Notes under the pieces: model-generated
The model's database searches: none
What the model was told of the DNA's origin: nothing
The model's input: only the letters and a program-made list of their open reading frames with translations
Made by a program: the position numbers and the translations under genes
NCBI GenBank assembly: GCA_045601325.1
Contig: JAZRZI010000053.1
Location: 1 to 52,221 of the forward strand
DNA: 52,221 nucleotides
Direction of reading: 5' to 3'
From: JAZRZI01 sp045601325
GTDB taxonomy: Bacteria > Bacillota_I > Bacilli_A > RFN20 > CAG-826
Shown here: piece by piece, positions 16,528 through 25,808 of the stretch
Numbering within the stretch: position 1 is the first letter of the stretch
How the letters are laid out: each line of letters opens with the position of its first letter

Positions 16528-18054
16528 CTAAAGCACCTCGTTAGAAACCACCAACACGGAGTTAGGAGCGATTTCTATTGTTGTTTTGTTATTTAATGAA
16601 CCATCTATGACATAGTTAGGAACAACATAACCATCTTCACCTAGTTTAAGCGTGGTTTCACTAAATAAGTAAATATATAGTTTTTCATTATTGGTGATTT
16701 CAGAATCGATAACAAAAGTTTTACTTACTTTTTCTATACCTCTATTAACCGCAACAAATCCAGCGCGCTTATTATCTTTGCCTACTACCGCTAAACTACG
16801 GAAGTTAGGATCTTTTTCAGGGTTGTTAATACCCGAATCAATAATTGTGGAACCAGGTCTTAATAGATTAGTTAATAAAACAGAGGAATGGAACCAAGGT
16901 CTTAACTCTTGTTTAATAGCGGAATCGCCACTTAAAGATGAGAACATTCCCCATCCTTTAGTGTTGGTCGTGCCATCGCTTTGATACATGAAATGCATCG
17001 CATCATCAAAGTCCCAATAGTTGATACATGAAATACCACCTAAAATGCACTGTATTGTATAATCCGCCATACGGATTCCATAGGAATAATTAAAGATATA
17101 ACGGTTGCTATCGGTTTCATTATCTTTACCATCAAGTAAACCAGCTTCCCAAATATGGGCTCTTCTTTCTACTCCAAATCCAGGGTCATTCTTTTTAATA
17201 GGATCTGCAATTTGTTTAATGATACCTGTGAGTTGTCCTAAATCGATGTTGTAGTTAGGTGCGTAAATATGACATCCATAATCACCCACCGCATTCTTTA
17301 ATTCTTGGTCTTTAGAGATGTTGCCTAAATATTCTAAAGAGCCATCTAATCCAGTTGTGTCGCCACCAACGATGCCAATGTTATTTAAGCCAACGTTATC
17401 CAAGGCTCTTCTCACATTTTTAACACCAGTGGACCATTTTTCATAAGTGTTATTATAGTTTTTAGATGCACCTTTAATACCTGAATAGTTAGGTTCATTA
17501 GAGTTAACAAAGTATTTAATACAAGTTAATCCTTGGCGTTTTACGAGATATTCCATCACATCCGCAGTGATTTTCGCCCATCTAATATCGCTTGTAACAT
17601 CTTCCATCATTCCCCATTCATCTTCTTTGAGGTTGCCCACTACATTCCAACAACCAAAAGCAACTTTAATGTCGTGGAGTTGGCAATATTGAAGTACCTC
17701 AATTGTGGAATTCATATATTTGTTGGAGAGGTTATATGTCCATGTGTCATTGGTTTTATCTGTATCACCTTTATTATCAAAGTCACGAACAAACCAATCG
17801 TAGTTCACCATGCAACGCACAGTAGCAGGATTTAATCTATCTGCGATATTTTTCGCACGTTCCCAAGCATCATTAGTGATTTTATCTCTATCTTCATATG
17901 CACCCCATTCTACACCGAGTCCTTCAAAGTCTTTCATGACTATATTTTTGTCTTTGAAAATAACCGTGTTAGGATCACTAGTTTGTTTGGAACACGAACA
18001 AAGCGCTAGTATAGGCAAAAACGGGATAAGTATTTTTTTAACTTCGTTATTCAT
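16528..18054 (-). CDS. Clan GH-A glycoside hydrolase lipoprotein
   Basis: 508 residues with a signal peptide and lipobox-like LCSC (Cys 21). The core is a TIM-barrel hydrolase: acid/base candidate E187 in NSNEPN (the NEP signature of clan GH-A) and nucleophile candidate E303 in HIWEAG, followed by a C-terminal beta domain (about 420-508). Family cannot be fixed by eye; GH30, GH39 and GH5 relatives are candidates. It probably cuts the polysaccharide outside the cell and hands oligosaccharides to the binding protein encoded just upstream. Confidence 0.82.
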   Translation of the reverse strand: MNNEVKKILIPFLPILALCSCSKQTSDPNTVIFKDKNIVMKDFEGLGVEWGAYEDRDKITNDAWERAKNIADRLNPATVRCMVNYDWFVRDFDNKGDTDKTNDTWTYNLSNKYMNSTIEVLQYCQLHDIKVAFGCWNVVGNLKEDEWGMMEDVTSDIRWAKITADVMEYLVKRQGLTCIKYFVNSNEPNYSGIKGASKNYNNTYEKWSTGVKNVRRALDNVGLNNIGIVGGDTTGLDGSLEYLGNISKDQELKNAVGDYGCHIYAPNYNIDLGQLTGIIKQIADPIKKNDPGFGVERRAHIWEAGLLDGKDNETDSNRYIFNYSYGIRMADYTIQCILGGISCINYWDFDDAMHFMYQSDGTTNTKGWGMFSSLSGDSAIKQELRPWFHSSVLLTNLLRPGSTIIDSGINNPEKDPNFRSLAVVGKDNKRAGFVAVNRGIEKVSKTFVIDSEITNNEKLYIYLFSETTLKLGEDGYVVPNYVIDGSLNNKTTIEIAPNSVLVVSNEVL

Positions 18055-18055
18055 A

Positions 18056-19642
18056 TTAGAATCCTAATTTTTTATTAATTTCTGCTAGAGTGGATTTCCA
18101 TTTGTAATCATCCGCCATCTTTGCGACATATTTATCAATGCTTTCTAGACCTTCTTTTTTATAACAATATTGCATAACAAATGTATTAGCTTTGTTAATT
18201 AAGTCGCTTGTATTTTCATTCTTTAATGGGGTGGATAGCCACTTAACATCATCGCTTTCTTTAACAATTCTTAAGTTTCCACCAGCCTTAGCTTGAAGCA
18301 TTTCTTCTTGCCAGCTATTGATTACTTGATATGCTTTTGTGTCTGTTACAGGATCAAAACCACGGTAATCATTACCCAAACACGCCATATATCTTAAGAA
18401 CTTCGCACCGTTTTCTTTATCGATGTATTGTCCGTTTTCATCTTTTTCCCAACCGGATTCGAGAAGTTTAATTTCTCCACCATCCATTTGGTAATCGTAT
18501 CCTTCAATACCATAGACCGCTAATCTTGTGCCTTCTTCTGATAATAACCAATCAATAATGTCTAAGACTTTTTCTTGTTTGTTATCGGAAATGTCGTAGT
18601 TAAATAAAGTGATTGAGAACCAGTTATCAGTGCCTTCTAAAGCAAATTTACCATCTGGTCCCTTGACTTTCATAATTGCGGTGCCGTCATCTAAATCAAC
18701 GGCTTTATTATTCTTTTTGAAATCTTTTCTAAGTTTTGAATAGTTACTTAATGATAAGTTTTCATAGTAAATTCCACATTTACCACCTTTATATTGGTCA
18801 TAAGCACCACCTTCATTAGAGGAGAATTGCTCATAACCATAGTATTTCTTTTCTTGGAAATCTTTAGCGACTTCAAGACCTTCTAAGTAATGTGGAGATG
18901 TGTATCCGTTAATAACTTTTCCTGAACTATCTTTGTCATAGCAGTGAGGAACATCTTTAAAGAAGTTAGTGACGGAAGGGAAACCCCACTCAACATCCGC
19001 CATCGCATAATATTTATCATTACCTTTCCACTTTTGGTCAAAGGCTTGAACCACTGCGTTAAATTCATCCCATGAATAAATATCGTTTTCTTTATAAACA
19101 CCTAGTTCTTTAGCCCAGTCACGACGATATACATATGTAAAAGCGGAGAAGTCTTTCTCTGGTTTAGAAATGTCGTAGGAAATTGGAATACCATATAACT
19201 TGCCATCAAGGGTTAATGCATTGATGTTTGTGGTGTTATCTAATAATGATTTAATGTTTGGCCATTTGCTCATATTAGAAGGTAGCGGTTTTAAAACATC
19301 GCCTTCTGCCCAGAATTCGTATGTATTACCAAAGTTAAAACTTTCTAAGTCAAAATGGAAAACATCAGGCAAGTTGTTCGCGTTAACTTCAGAAGTAACT
19401 TGTTCACCCCAAGAGTTATAGCCATAGTTACTTGGATTGATAGATACTTCGAATTTATCTTCAACAATCTTTGTATATTGGTCTTCGCCTTTCCAGTTAT
19501 CAAAGTAAACGTTTGTAAGATCTAAGATAAGTTTTCCATCTTTCGTGTACTTATCTCCTCTTCCTCCACCACTTCTACAAGAAGTGAAAATACCGAGGGA
19601 CAATAATCCCACGATTGGTAATAAAACATTTTTCTTTTGCAT
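18056..19642 (-). CDS. Extracellular sugar-binding lipoprotein (LplA-like, SBP family 1)
   Basis: 528 residues, lipobox FTSC (Cys 22), then a cluster-B-type binding protein fold (NVYFDNWKG; DGKLYGIPISYD is the conserved hinge-region motif). It is the ligand-capture subunit of the importer formed with the two permeases encoded immediately upstream. Its size matches LplA-type proteins that bind larger or complex oligosaccharides. Confidence 0.9.
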   Translation of the reverse strand: MQKKNVLLPIVGLLSLGIFTSCRSGGGRGDKYTKDGKLILDLTNVYFDNWKGEDQYTKIVEDKFEVSINPSNYGYNSWGEQVTSEVNANNLPDVFHFDLESFNFGNTYEFWAEGDVLKPLPSNMSKWPNIKSLLDNTTNINALTLDGKLYGIPISYDISKPEKDFSAFTYVYRRDWAKELGVYKENDIYSWDEFNAVVQAFDQKWKGNDKYYAMADVEWGFPSVTNFFKDVPHCYDKDSSGKVINGYTSPHYLEGLEVAKDFQEKKYYGYEQFSSNEGGAYDQYKGGKCGIYYENLSLSNYSKLRKDFKKNNKAVDLDDGTAIMKVKGPDGKFALEGTDNWFSITLFNYDISDNKQEKVLDIIDWLLSEEGTRLAVYGIEGYDYQMDGGEIKLLESGWEKDENGQYIDKENGAKFLRYMACLGNDYRGFDPVTDTKAYQVINSWQEEMLQAKAGGNLRIVKESDDVKWLSTPLKNENTSDLINKANTFVMQYCYKKEGLESIDKYVAKMADDYKWKSTLAEINKKLGF

Positions 19643-19654
19643 AATAAAGACCTC

Positions 19655-20554
19655 CTAACCTTTAATTGCACCAACGACAATTCCTTTAACGAAGAATCGT
19701 TGTAAGAACGGATAAAAACACATCATAGGAACGATTGTAAAGAACACTGACGCCATAGTCATGCCCTCTGTATAACTTGTAGGGACATTAGGGTTTTCAA
19801 TGGATGTTGATGTCTCAACAATCATTTCTCTTAACACCAGTTGCAAAGGTTTTAAACTTGCATCTTTGGTGAATAACATACCGTTATACCATGAGTTCCA
19901 GTTACCAACTGCGAAGAATAGCCCAACAGTAGCTAACATTGGAAGGGATAATGGTAAGAATACTTTTGCGAAAATAACCATATCGTTCGCACCATCAATA
20001 CGAGCGGATTCTTCCATTTCTTTTGGAAGGGAAGCAAAGTAGTTACGCATTAATAACATATTGAATGTATCAATCGCACCAGGAATAATCATGACCCATA
20101 TTGAGTTATATAATCCAAGATTAACAATCAAATAATAATAAGGAATTAAGCCACCACCAAAGAACATGGTGACAATAATCATATTCATCACAAAGTTTTT
20201 ACCGAACCATTTATCTCTAGATAAGGCATAACCAGTGATGACTGTAAAGAATAGTTGATATAAGGTACCAACAATTAATAACACCATCGTGACCCCAAAA
20301 CCAGACCACATCAAATCATTAGTGAAGACCGCATGATATGCCTCCCAAGTAATCTCTTTAGGGAAGATTAAAAATGGAGATTCTAGGTATACAGATTCTG
20401 GAGAAATAGAAATTAAGAATGCGTTATAGAAAGGATAGATAATCGCAATTGAGAATAACAAAAGAATAACCAAAATGATGATGTCTAACGCACCAATCTT
20501 AGTGTCTCTTTTATTTCTTTTTGGGCGAAGCGGTAATCTAGAAAGCTTTTTCAT
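19655..20554 (-). CDS. Sugar ABC permease, LplC/MalG type
   Basis: 299 residues with six membrane segments. The EAA loop that docks the ATPase reads MEESARIDGAND. The start at 20554 overlaps the stop of the partner permease gene as TAATG and follows AAAGGGGA; an ATG 24 bases upstream is in frame but less suitable. It forms the heterodimeric channel with the neighbouring LplB-type protein. Confidence 0.92.
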   Translation of the reverse strand: MKKLSRLPLRPKRNKRDTKIGALDIIILVILLLFSIAIIYPFYNAFLISISPESVYLESPFLIFPKEITWEAYHAVFTNDLMWSGFGVTMVLLIVGTLYQLFFTVITGYALSRDKWFGKNFVMNMIIVTMFFGGGLIPYYYLIVNLGLYNSIWVMIIPGAIDTFNMLLMRNYFASLPKEMEESARIDGANDMVIFAKVFLPLSLPMLATVGLFFAVGNWNSWYNGMLFTKDASLKPLQLVLREMIVETSTSIENPNVPTSYTEGMTMASVFFTIVPMMCFYPFLQRFFVKGIVVGAIKG

Positions 20555-21495
20555 TAGATAATTCCCCTTTCGCCACAAAGTTTTGCGATTCTATCGACGA
20601 TGATGACTAACGTAAATGACACGACCGATTTAAATAACCCTATCGCCGTACCTATACCAGGATTTAAATTAGCCTGGAAGGTTTGTCGATAAATATAGGT
20701 ATCAATAATGTCCGACACGTCGTAAACCATCTCGTTATATAAGTTAAATATTTGGTCAAATCCTGCAGAAAGTATGCCACCCACAGACATAATTAACAAA
20801 AGAACTGCGGTGGATTTAATGCCGGGAAGTGTAATGTGCCATATTTTTTGAAGTCTTGTCGCACCATCAATATCTGCGGCTTCATATTGATCTTGAGGGA
20901 TACCCGCCATAGTAGCGAGATAGATGATTGAACCCCATCCAGCCTCTTTCCAAATATCAGATAGATAGATAATACCCATAAAGAATCTACCATTAGATAA
21001 GAACGATCTTCTTTCTCCACCCAATAACACTATCAAGTCGTTAATAGAGCCTGTTCTTGAGAACAAAGAAGTCACAAATCCAGAAATAACAACCCAAGAA
21101 AGGAAGTGTGGGAAAGTTACTAAAATTTGAATGACTTTCTTTGTTTTTCTCATTCTAAGTTCATTGAGGAGTAACGCCATTGTCACCGCAGCTAAGAAAG
21201 CGATGATGATTTTAATTCCACCAATAATGACTGTGTTTTTTAAGACGTTCCAAAAACCAGGATCTTTAAAGATAGTCTCGAAGTTTTTGAATCCTACCCA
21301 AGGTGAACCAAATATACCTTTCTTTGGTAAATATTTTTGGAAAGCAATTAGAATTCCATACATTGGAATGTAATTAAAAATGAAATAGAAAATGACTGCT
21401 GGTAACGCCATCAGCATTAAATATCTAGATTTAAATAACTTAGTTTTTAAACCCGCGAAAGCACTATTTCTCTTTTTAATTGTTACTAATTCCAT
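20554..21495 (-). CDS. Sugar ABC permease, LplB/UgpA type
   Basis: 313 residues, six membrane segments, N-terminal IPMYGILIAFQKY typical of LplB proteins, and EAA loop YEAADIDGAT. It is the partner of the LplC-type permease; the two genes are translationally coupled. It starts three bases after the GH130 stop. Confidence 0.92.
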   Translation of the reverse strand: MELVTIKKRNSAFAGLKTKLFKSRYLMLMALPAVIFYFIFNYIPMYGILIAFQKYLPKKGIFGSPWVGFKNFETIFKDPGFWNVLKNTVIIGGIKIIIAFLAAVTMALLLNELRMRKTKKVIQILVTFPHFLSWVVISGFVTSLFSRTGSINDLIVLLGGERRSFLSNGRFFMGIIYLSDIWKEAGWGSIIYLATMAGIPQDQYEAADIDGATRLQKIWHITLPGIKSTAVLLLIMSVGGILSAGFDQIFNLYNEMVYDVSDIIDTYIYRQTFQANLNPGIGTAIGLFKSVVSFTLVIIVDRIAKLCGERGII

Positions 21496-21498
21496 AAA

Positions 21499-22482
21499 TT
21501 ATCTTTCGTATTTAAGAATGTAATTAATAATTGTATCGATATCAGTGAATACAATTTCACTAACAGTGTCAGCACCACCACAATATAAAGCGATACGACC
21601 TGTTTTGCTATCTGTTAAAGCGGCAGTTGGGAACAAAACATTAGGAACAAATCCACGTGTTTCATAATCAGCTTCAGGGGTTAATACATAATTAGAACAA
21701 CGATGCAAAACTTTACTAGGATCATCTCTATCCAAGATAGCCGCACCGATAGAGTATACAAACCCATTACAAGTAATGGTGACGCCGTGGAAGAATAATA
21801 ACCAACCCATATCTGTTTCAATAGGTGCTGGACCAGCGCCAACTTTCGCGCCATTCCACCACTCCCATCCAGGAGATAAAACGTGTTTATGATGTCCCCA
21901 AGAATATAAATCCTTACTTCTCGATAAGAAAATGTCTCCTGTTCTTGTGTGGCCATCATCGCTTGGACGAGAAAGCATTACAAAATCGTCATTAATTTTT
22001 CTAGGAAATAAAACACCATTACGGTTAAATGGAAGGAATGGATTATCTAATAAAACAAATTCTTTGAAATCTGTTGTTTTAGCGATACCTAATGTTGGTC
22101 CATGGAAATTTGTGCAGAAAATGATGTAATATACACCTTCAATTTCTTCTAAACGAGGGTCATAAGCATATTCTAGTTTTACTGGATTGCCTTCTTCGTC
22201 TTTGAATTGAATTGGTTTTTCATCAAATTCAAAATGAACACCATCGTCACTTCTTCCTAAGAATAAAAATGGGATTGTGTTGTTTGTGTCGCCACGGAAT
22301 ATACCAATGAACTTTCCTTTATATGCAATACAAGCGCTATTGAAAACTCGTGAAATGTTTTCAATAGGGTTTCTATCTATGATTGGGTTTTTAGAAAATC
22401 TCCAAAGAGGTAATTTATATCTCTCTGGTTTATCTTCCCAAGGCATATTATTTAATTCGGGTCCTAGTATTTTATGTACCAT
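21499..22482 (-). CDS. GH130 family glycoside phosphorylase or hydrolase (copy 2)
   Basis: 327 residues, cytoplasmic beta-propeller enzyme. The acid residue is D108 in YAYDPRL; LSRPSDDGH and FFHGVTITCNG fill the phosphate/substrate-site positions of the family. The N-terminal RFSKNPII and IFRGD motifs are typical of mannoside-active GH130 groups. It is the first structural gene after the regulator, and the other GH130 lies near the far end of the operon. Confidence 0.9.
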   Translation of the reverse strand: MVHKILGPELNNMPWEDKPERYKLPLWRFSKNPIIDRNPIENISRVFNSACIAYKGKFIGIFRGDTNNTIPFLFLGRSDDGVHFEFDEKPIQFKDEEGNPVKLEYAYDPRLEEIEGVYYIIFCTNFHGPTLGIAKTTDFKEFVLLDNPFLPFNRNGVLFPRKINDDFVMLSRPSDDGHTRTGDIFLSRSKDLYSWGHHKHVLSPGWEWWNGAKVGAGPAPIETDMGWLLFFHGVTITCNGFVYSIGAAILDRDDPSKVLHRCSNYVLTPEADYETRGFVPNVLFPTAALTDSKTGRIALYCGGADTVSEIVFTDIDTIINYILKYER

Positions 22483-22494
22483 AATAATTATTTC

Positions 22495-23505
22495 CTATTC
22501 TATAGATTTTACAGACTCTCTTTCGATAAACTCACAACGAATAACAATCTGTGAATATTGAGCCTGGTTGTTTGATAAGGAGTTAGATAAATAACGAGCG
22601 ATTTCAACTCCTAGCTGTTCGCGAGGAACATTGAATGTTGTTATCGGTGGACAGTTATCTTCACCAATTTTGACATTATCGAACCCGATGATTGATATAT
22701 CATCTGGGACTCGCATTTTTAGTTTTTTAATAACTCTACAGGCATTAATAGCGATAATGTCATTCGCGCACACAATCGCCGTAACCTTATTGTTATTTAA
22801 TAAATTAATTAATAGCGCGTCATCACAATACATTTTGTTCTTGTTAGAAAATATGGCTTCATAGAAATTAATGCCTTTTTCTTTGTAATCATTTATGCAG
22901 GTAATAAACCCTTGGTGTCTTTCAAAAAAGGACATTGAGTGATCATCACTGCCATAAAATGCAATGTCTTTGTGACCTTTATTAATTAAATATTCACCGG
23001 CAAAATAGATGGAATCAAAGTTCGAAAACTTAACTTGTACAGCGTTCACATCAACTTGTTTTGGATCTACCACAACAACCGGTTTTTTCGTGGAAGTAAG
23101 AACATCCAAAAGAATTTTCGGATTAAGATGAATAACTATATAACCACCATAAATATTTTTTCTTAATTGAGAGAACGTGGTTTCATCCATACTCTCCTCA
23201 TCAAAAATAAAATATTCCAATATGATATTAGAATGATTAAGCGCGGTGGATATAGATTTGATAATTGGTTGCCAAAAGTCTTCTCTAAAAAACAAACGTG
23301 AAGAGCACACTAATAGGATTCTTTCTGCTGTTTTACGATAGGCTTTTAATTTCTTTAAGTCATATCCCATCTCAACAGCTTTTTGAATTATCTTATTACG
23401 GGTAGTGTCTGAAACATTGTATTTACCCGCTAAAGCTCTTGAAACAAGACCTTTGGTAACACCACACTCTTTTGCGATGTCTTCAATTCTTACTTTATTT
23501 GCCAT
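22495..23505 (-). CDS. LacI-family transcriptional regulator
   Basis: 336 residues. The N-terminal helix-turn-helix (IEDIAKECGVTKGLVSRAL) and hinge are followed by a periplasmic-binding-protein-like sensor domain (GFDNVKIGE near the end). It is in the same direction as, and 12 bp before, the GH130 gene, so it probably represses this operon until a sugar binds. The frame is open further upstream, but homology begins at 23505; the start at 23535 is the alternative. Neither has a strong ribosome site. Confidence 0.9.
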   Translation of the reverse strand: MANKVRIEDIAKECGVTKGLVSRALAGKYNVSDTTRNKIIQKAVEMGYDLKKLKAYRKTAERILLVCSSRLFFREDFWQPIIKSISTALNHSNIILEYFIFDEESMDETTFSQLRKNIYGGYIVIHLNPKILLDVLTSTKKPVVVVDPKQVDVNAVQVKFSNFDSIYFAGEYLINKGHKDIAFYGSDDHSMSFFERHQGFITCINDYKEKGINFYEAIFSNKNKMYCDDALLINLLNNNKVTAIVCANDIIAINACRVIKKLKMRVPDDISIIGFDNVKIGEDNCPPITTFNVPREQLGVEIARYLSNSLSNNQAQYSQIVIRCEFIERESVKSIE

Positions 23506-23529
23506 ATTTTGTTTTTTGGTTTCGTTGCT

Positions 23530-23543
23530 AACCATTAATGGTT
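23530..23543. promoter_or_regulatory. Palindrome AACCATTAATGGTT upstream of the LacI gene
   Basis: A perfect 14-bp inverted repeat 25 bp before the regulator start. Its position and size fit an operator for autoregulation by the LacI protein. No clear -10/-35 pair is visible beside it. Confidence 0.4.
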
Positions 23544-23569
23544 GGGAGAGGTTTCCCTCCCCCAAACCA
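23541..23569 (-). terminator. Strong hairpin after the secreted CBM-like gene
   Basis: On the minus strand GGTTtGGGgGAGG and CCTCtCCCaACC pair around a GAAA tetraloop, 16 bp after the stop of the secreted-protein gene. There is no good T run after it, so termination would be inefficient and may allow read-through into the LacI gene. Confidence 0.45.
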
Positions 23570-23584
23570 ATTTGTTTTGTCAAA

Positions 23585-25489
23585 TTATGATAATAAGACA
23601 GAGTCAACATATGGTGTAGTGACACCGCTAGTGGTCTTTTCAAACAATACGGAATAACCGTAAATACTTGAGTTAGCACCACCAGGAATGTCTACTGACC
23701 ATGTTTGATAATCAGAACCACTTGCGTTTACTGTATATTGGTAAATTGGGTTCTTGTTTGCTGATGCATCAGCGTTTGTGTATAAGTAAACACTGAATTT
23801 AACAGCAGTTGCTGAGAAGTTCTTAATAGAAATATAGAACTTAGACACTGTGAATGGGACTTTAGAAGATAAGACTTTCTTAAATCTAAATTGTCCACTT
23901 CCGTATGTCTTTAATTGAACAGCGTTATGACCAAATTTATGAGATGTGACTGGAATTAAGAAGTCTGTGCTTCCAGGTGTCTTCCAACCAGAGCCATCAT
24001 TAACTTGTGTAACGTATTCTGTCTTCAATTGAGCTTGTGTTGTATTTTCAAATTCATCCAAGATGTATCTAGAGAATAGGAAGTTAGTGTTTGCAACATA
24101 GCTTGCTAAGTCACCACTAGAGCTAACAAACCTAATTGTCTTTTTATCTGAACTTAAGACGCCTTCGTATGAAAGGGATGGACCACCAGTTTCTTTGTTG
24201 GTGAATGAGAAGCGTGAGTCACTAACTGTATAAGCAAAGTCGAATAATGTTCCATCAGGAAGTTTAGCAATACCTGTACCATTGGAGTATAAGTCTGCTG
24301 TAATTTGTTGTGCTGTAGGAACTGCAGAAACATATCTAATCGATTGATTTCCACTGACAAGAGCGCCGTATTGGACTCTCTTACTAGGTGCGCTTGTTCT
24401 TAAGAATGAAACGTTGTCGATTAAGGCTACACAGCTATTTCCATCACCAACAGTTGTGGATTTAACAATATATCTAATTGTGTCAACTTGAGAGATGATT
24501 TCTAGTAACTCAGCGCCACCAAGAGCAGCTTTATTTTGTTCATAGAAAGTTACTAATGGATAATCAGCACCGGCGTAGTTGATTTTCCAGTTATCATCAA
24601 ATCTAATTGTTTCTTTAATCCAGTTACCATCTAAAGTAATAGGACGTGTGATGTAGATACCAGCAAATAAACCGGTTGTGAATTCAAGTCTGATACTTAA
24701 AGTTTGAGTTGGATCACCTTTGTGTTCAATATACATTGCGTTATATAGACCACCAAGAGAAATTTCTTTTGAGTATCTAATGACTGTGCCATTATGCCAG
24801 TAGTTCAAAGCAACAGATTGTGAACCAGCTGTATCTGTGTGTTCGCTAGAAACACCGATAGTTGCGGTTGTGGATTCCCATGTAGATGTATACTTTTGAA
24901 TTGTGTATTCATCATCTAAATCAGCAGCGGATTTGCCTTCTGCTGTTTCCACTAGTAATGGATCTAAACTATAATCATTACAGGAATAAGTGACTTTAAT
25001 TTCACTGATTTCTGCTGTTGATTCACCAGCATTAATGAAGCCAATGTACTTATCAAATGTTGCATATTTGTAAGTTTTGCCAGATGTAAGAGTTAAAACT
25101 TCATTAGCTTTTTGAATGTCAAAAGTTGGACATGAATAAAGTTTTAACAAGCCACCGGTGTAGGTAACAGAAACTGATTCAATACCAGAGATACCATCAC
25201 CGATAGCGACGATCATGTTGTTGGCAGAATTTGTTAAGCCAACGTGTTTTCCTTCAGCTTTAACAACACCACTATACATCCACGGTGCACTACGACTCGG
25301 GGTAAAGCTATTGATTGTGGTTGGAGTTGAAGTTAAACCACTAGGAGCGTTACTGGAATCAAGCTTTAAGACATATGGTTCGTAATCACCACTAGTTAAA
25401 GTAGAGAATTTAGGTGTGATATGCACGCCAACAACTGTTCCTAGAAGACCAATCATAATAGTAGAAGCTAAAAATAATTTCTTCTTCAT
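23585..25489 (-). CDS. Secreted beta-sandwich protein of unknown function
   Basis: 634 residues with a signal peptide (MKKKLFLASTIM, cleavage near 28). Beta-rich modules resemble carbohydrate-binding domains (IGVSSEHTDTAG, WIKETIRFDDNWKI). There is no lipobox, LPXTG or terminal membrane helix, so it is probably released. A good ribosome site (AAGGAAAAACTT) fixes the start. It lies directly upstream of the glycan operon and may bind the same glycan, but it has its own promoter and repeat-type operators (25597-25671). Confidence 0.75.
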   Translation of the reverse strand: MKKKLFLASTIMIGLLGTVVGVHITPKFSTLTSGDYEPYVLKLDSSNAPSGLTSTPTTINSFTPSRSAPWMYSGVVKAEGKHVGLTNSANNMIVAIGDGISGIESVSVTYTGGLLKLYSCPTFDIQKANEVLTLTSGKTYKYATFDKYIGFINAGESTAEISEIKVTYSCNDYSLDPLLVETAEGKSAADLDDEYTIQKYTSTWESTTATIGVSSEHTDTAGSQSVALNYWHNGTVIRYSKEISLGGLYNAMYIEHKGDPTQTLSIRLEFTTGLFAGIYITRPITLDGNWIKETIRFDDNWKINYAGADYPLVTFYEQNKAALGGAELLEIISQVDTIRYIVKSTTVGDGNSCVALIDNVSFLRTSAPSKRVQYGALVSGNQSIRYVSAVPTAQQITADLYSNGTGIAKLPDGTLFDFAYTVSDSRFSFTNKETGGPSLSYEGVLSSDKKTIRFVSSSGDLASYVANTNFLFSRYILDEFENTTQAQLKTEYVTQVNDGSGWKTPGSTDFLIPVTSHKFGHNAVQLKTYGSGQFRFKKVLSSKVPFTVSKFYISIKNFSATAVKFSVYLYTNADASANKNPIYQYTVNASGSDYQTWSVDIPGGANSSIYGYSVLFEKTTSGVTTPYVDSVLLS

Positions 25490-25596
25490 AAGTTTTTCCT
25501 TTCTTGCTTAGAGCAAATAAAACAGCACATCAGTGCAACGAAATAATAAAAAATGAGCTGTTTATACATTTATTATTTAATAAATTCTCTAAAAAC

Positions 25597-25625
25597 ATTT
25601 TACATTTTTAGTAAACAAAGCGCAA
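25597..25625 (-). promoter_or_regulatory. Promoter of the secreted beta-sandwich gene
   Basis: TTGCGC (25625-25620), 17 bp, TAAAAT (25602-25597) on the minus strand. This gives a leader of about 100 bases. One TAGTAAAC repeat lies inside the spacer. Confidence 0.45.
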
Positions 25626-25671
25626 AAGTTAGTAAACTTTTTTAACACGAAAGGATTTACTTATAGTAAAC
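25609..25671. promoter_or_regulatory. Three direct TAGTAAAC repeats (operator candidates)
   Basis: TAGTAAAC occurs at 25609-25616, 25630-25637 and 25664-25671, all in the same orientation. The first lies between the -35 and -10 boxes, the others just upstream. The 21-bp spacing of the first two is two helical turns. This fits binding of a repressor or activator; the regulator is unknown. Confidence 0.45.
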
Positions 25672-25706
25672 AAATATGAATAGTTTATGAATAGCTGCTA
25701 TATTAT

Positions 25707-25796
25707 TTGATTTTTAGAATCTCTAAGATTTCTTCAAAGCTATCTGCGTAGTGATTGCATAACGCTTTTGTGCCACTATTAACAATGTTGTCTCCT
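25707..25796 (-). pseudogene. Detached 3' end of a HAD-phosphatase gene
   Basis: 83 bp (25707-25789) match 28626-28708 with five differences. On the minus strand the copy reads as the last 27 or so codons of the HAD gene (NSGTKALCNHYADSFEE) with its own stop. Most differences are silent or conservative. No upstream part of the gene is here. It is one arm of a direct repeat that brackets 25797-28625. The rest of 25490-25706 holds only promoter elements. Confidence 0.8.
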
Positions 25797-25808
25797 AGAC
25801 ATTAGCGT

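Noticed and set aside
22495..23682. Long N-terminal extension of the LacI regulator
   Set aside because: The first 59 codons run through the terminator hairpin and operator palindrome of the gap and show no family similarity; the helix-turn-helix starts at 23505.
25609..25671. Possible CRISPR-like array
   Set aside because: The units are only 8 bp, the spacings are unequal (21 and 34 bp) and they lie in a promoter; there is no cas gene in the window.
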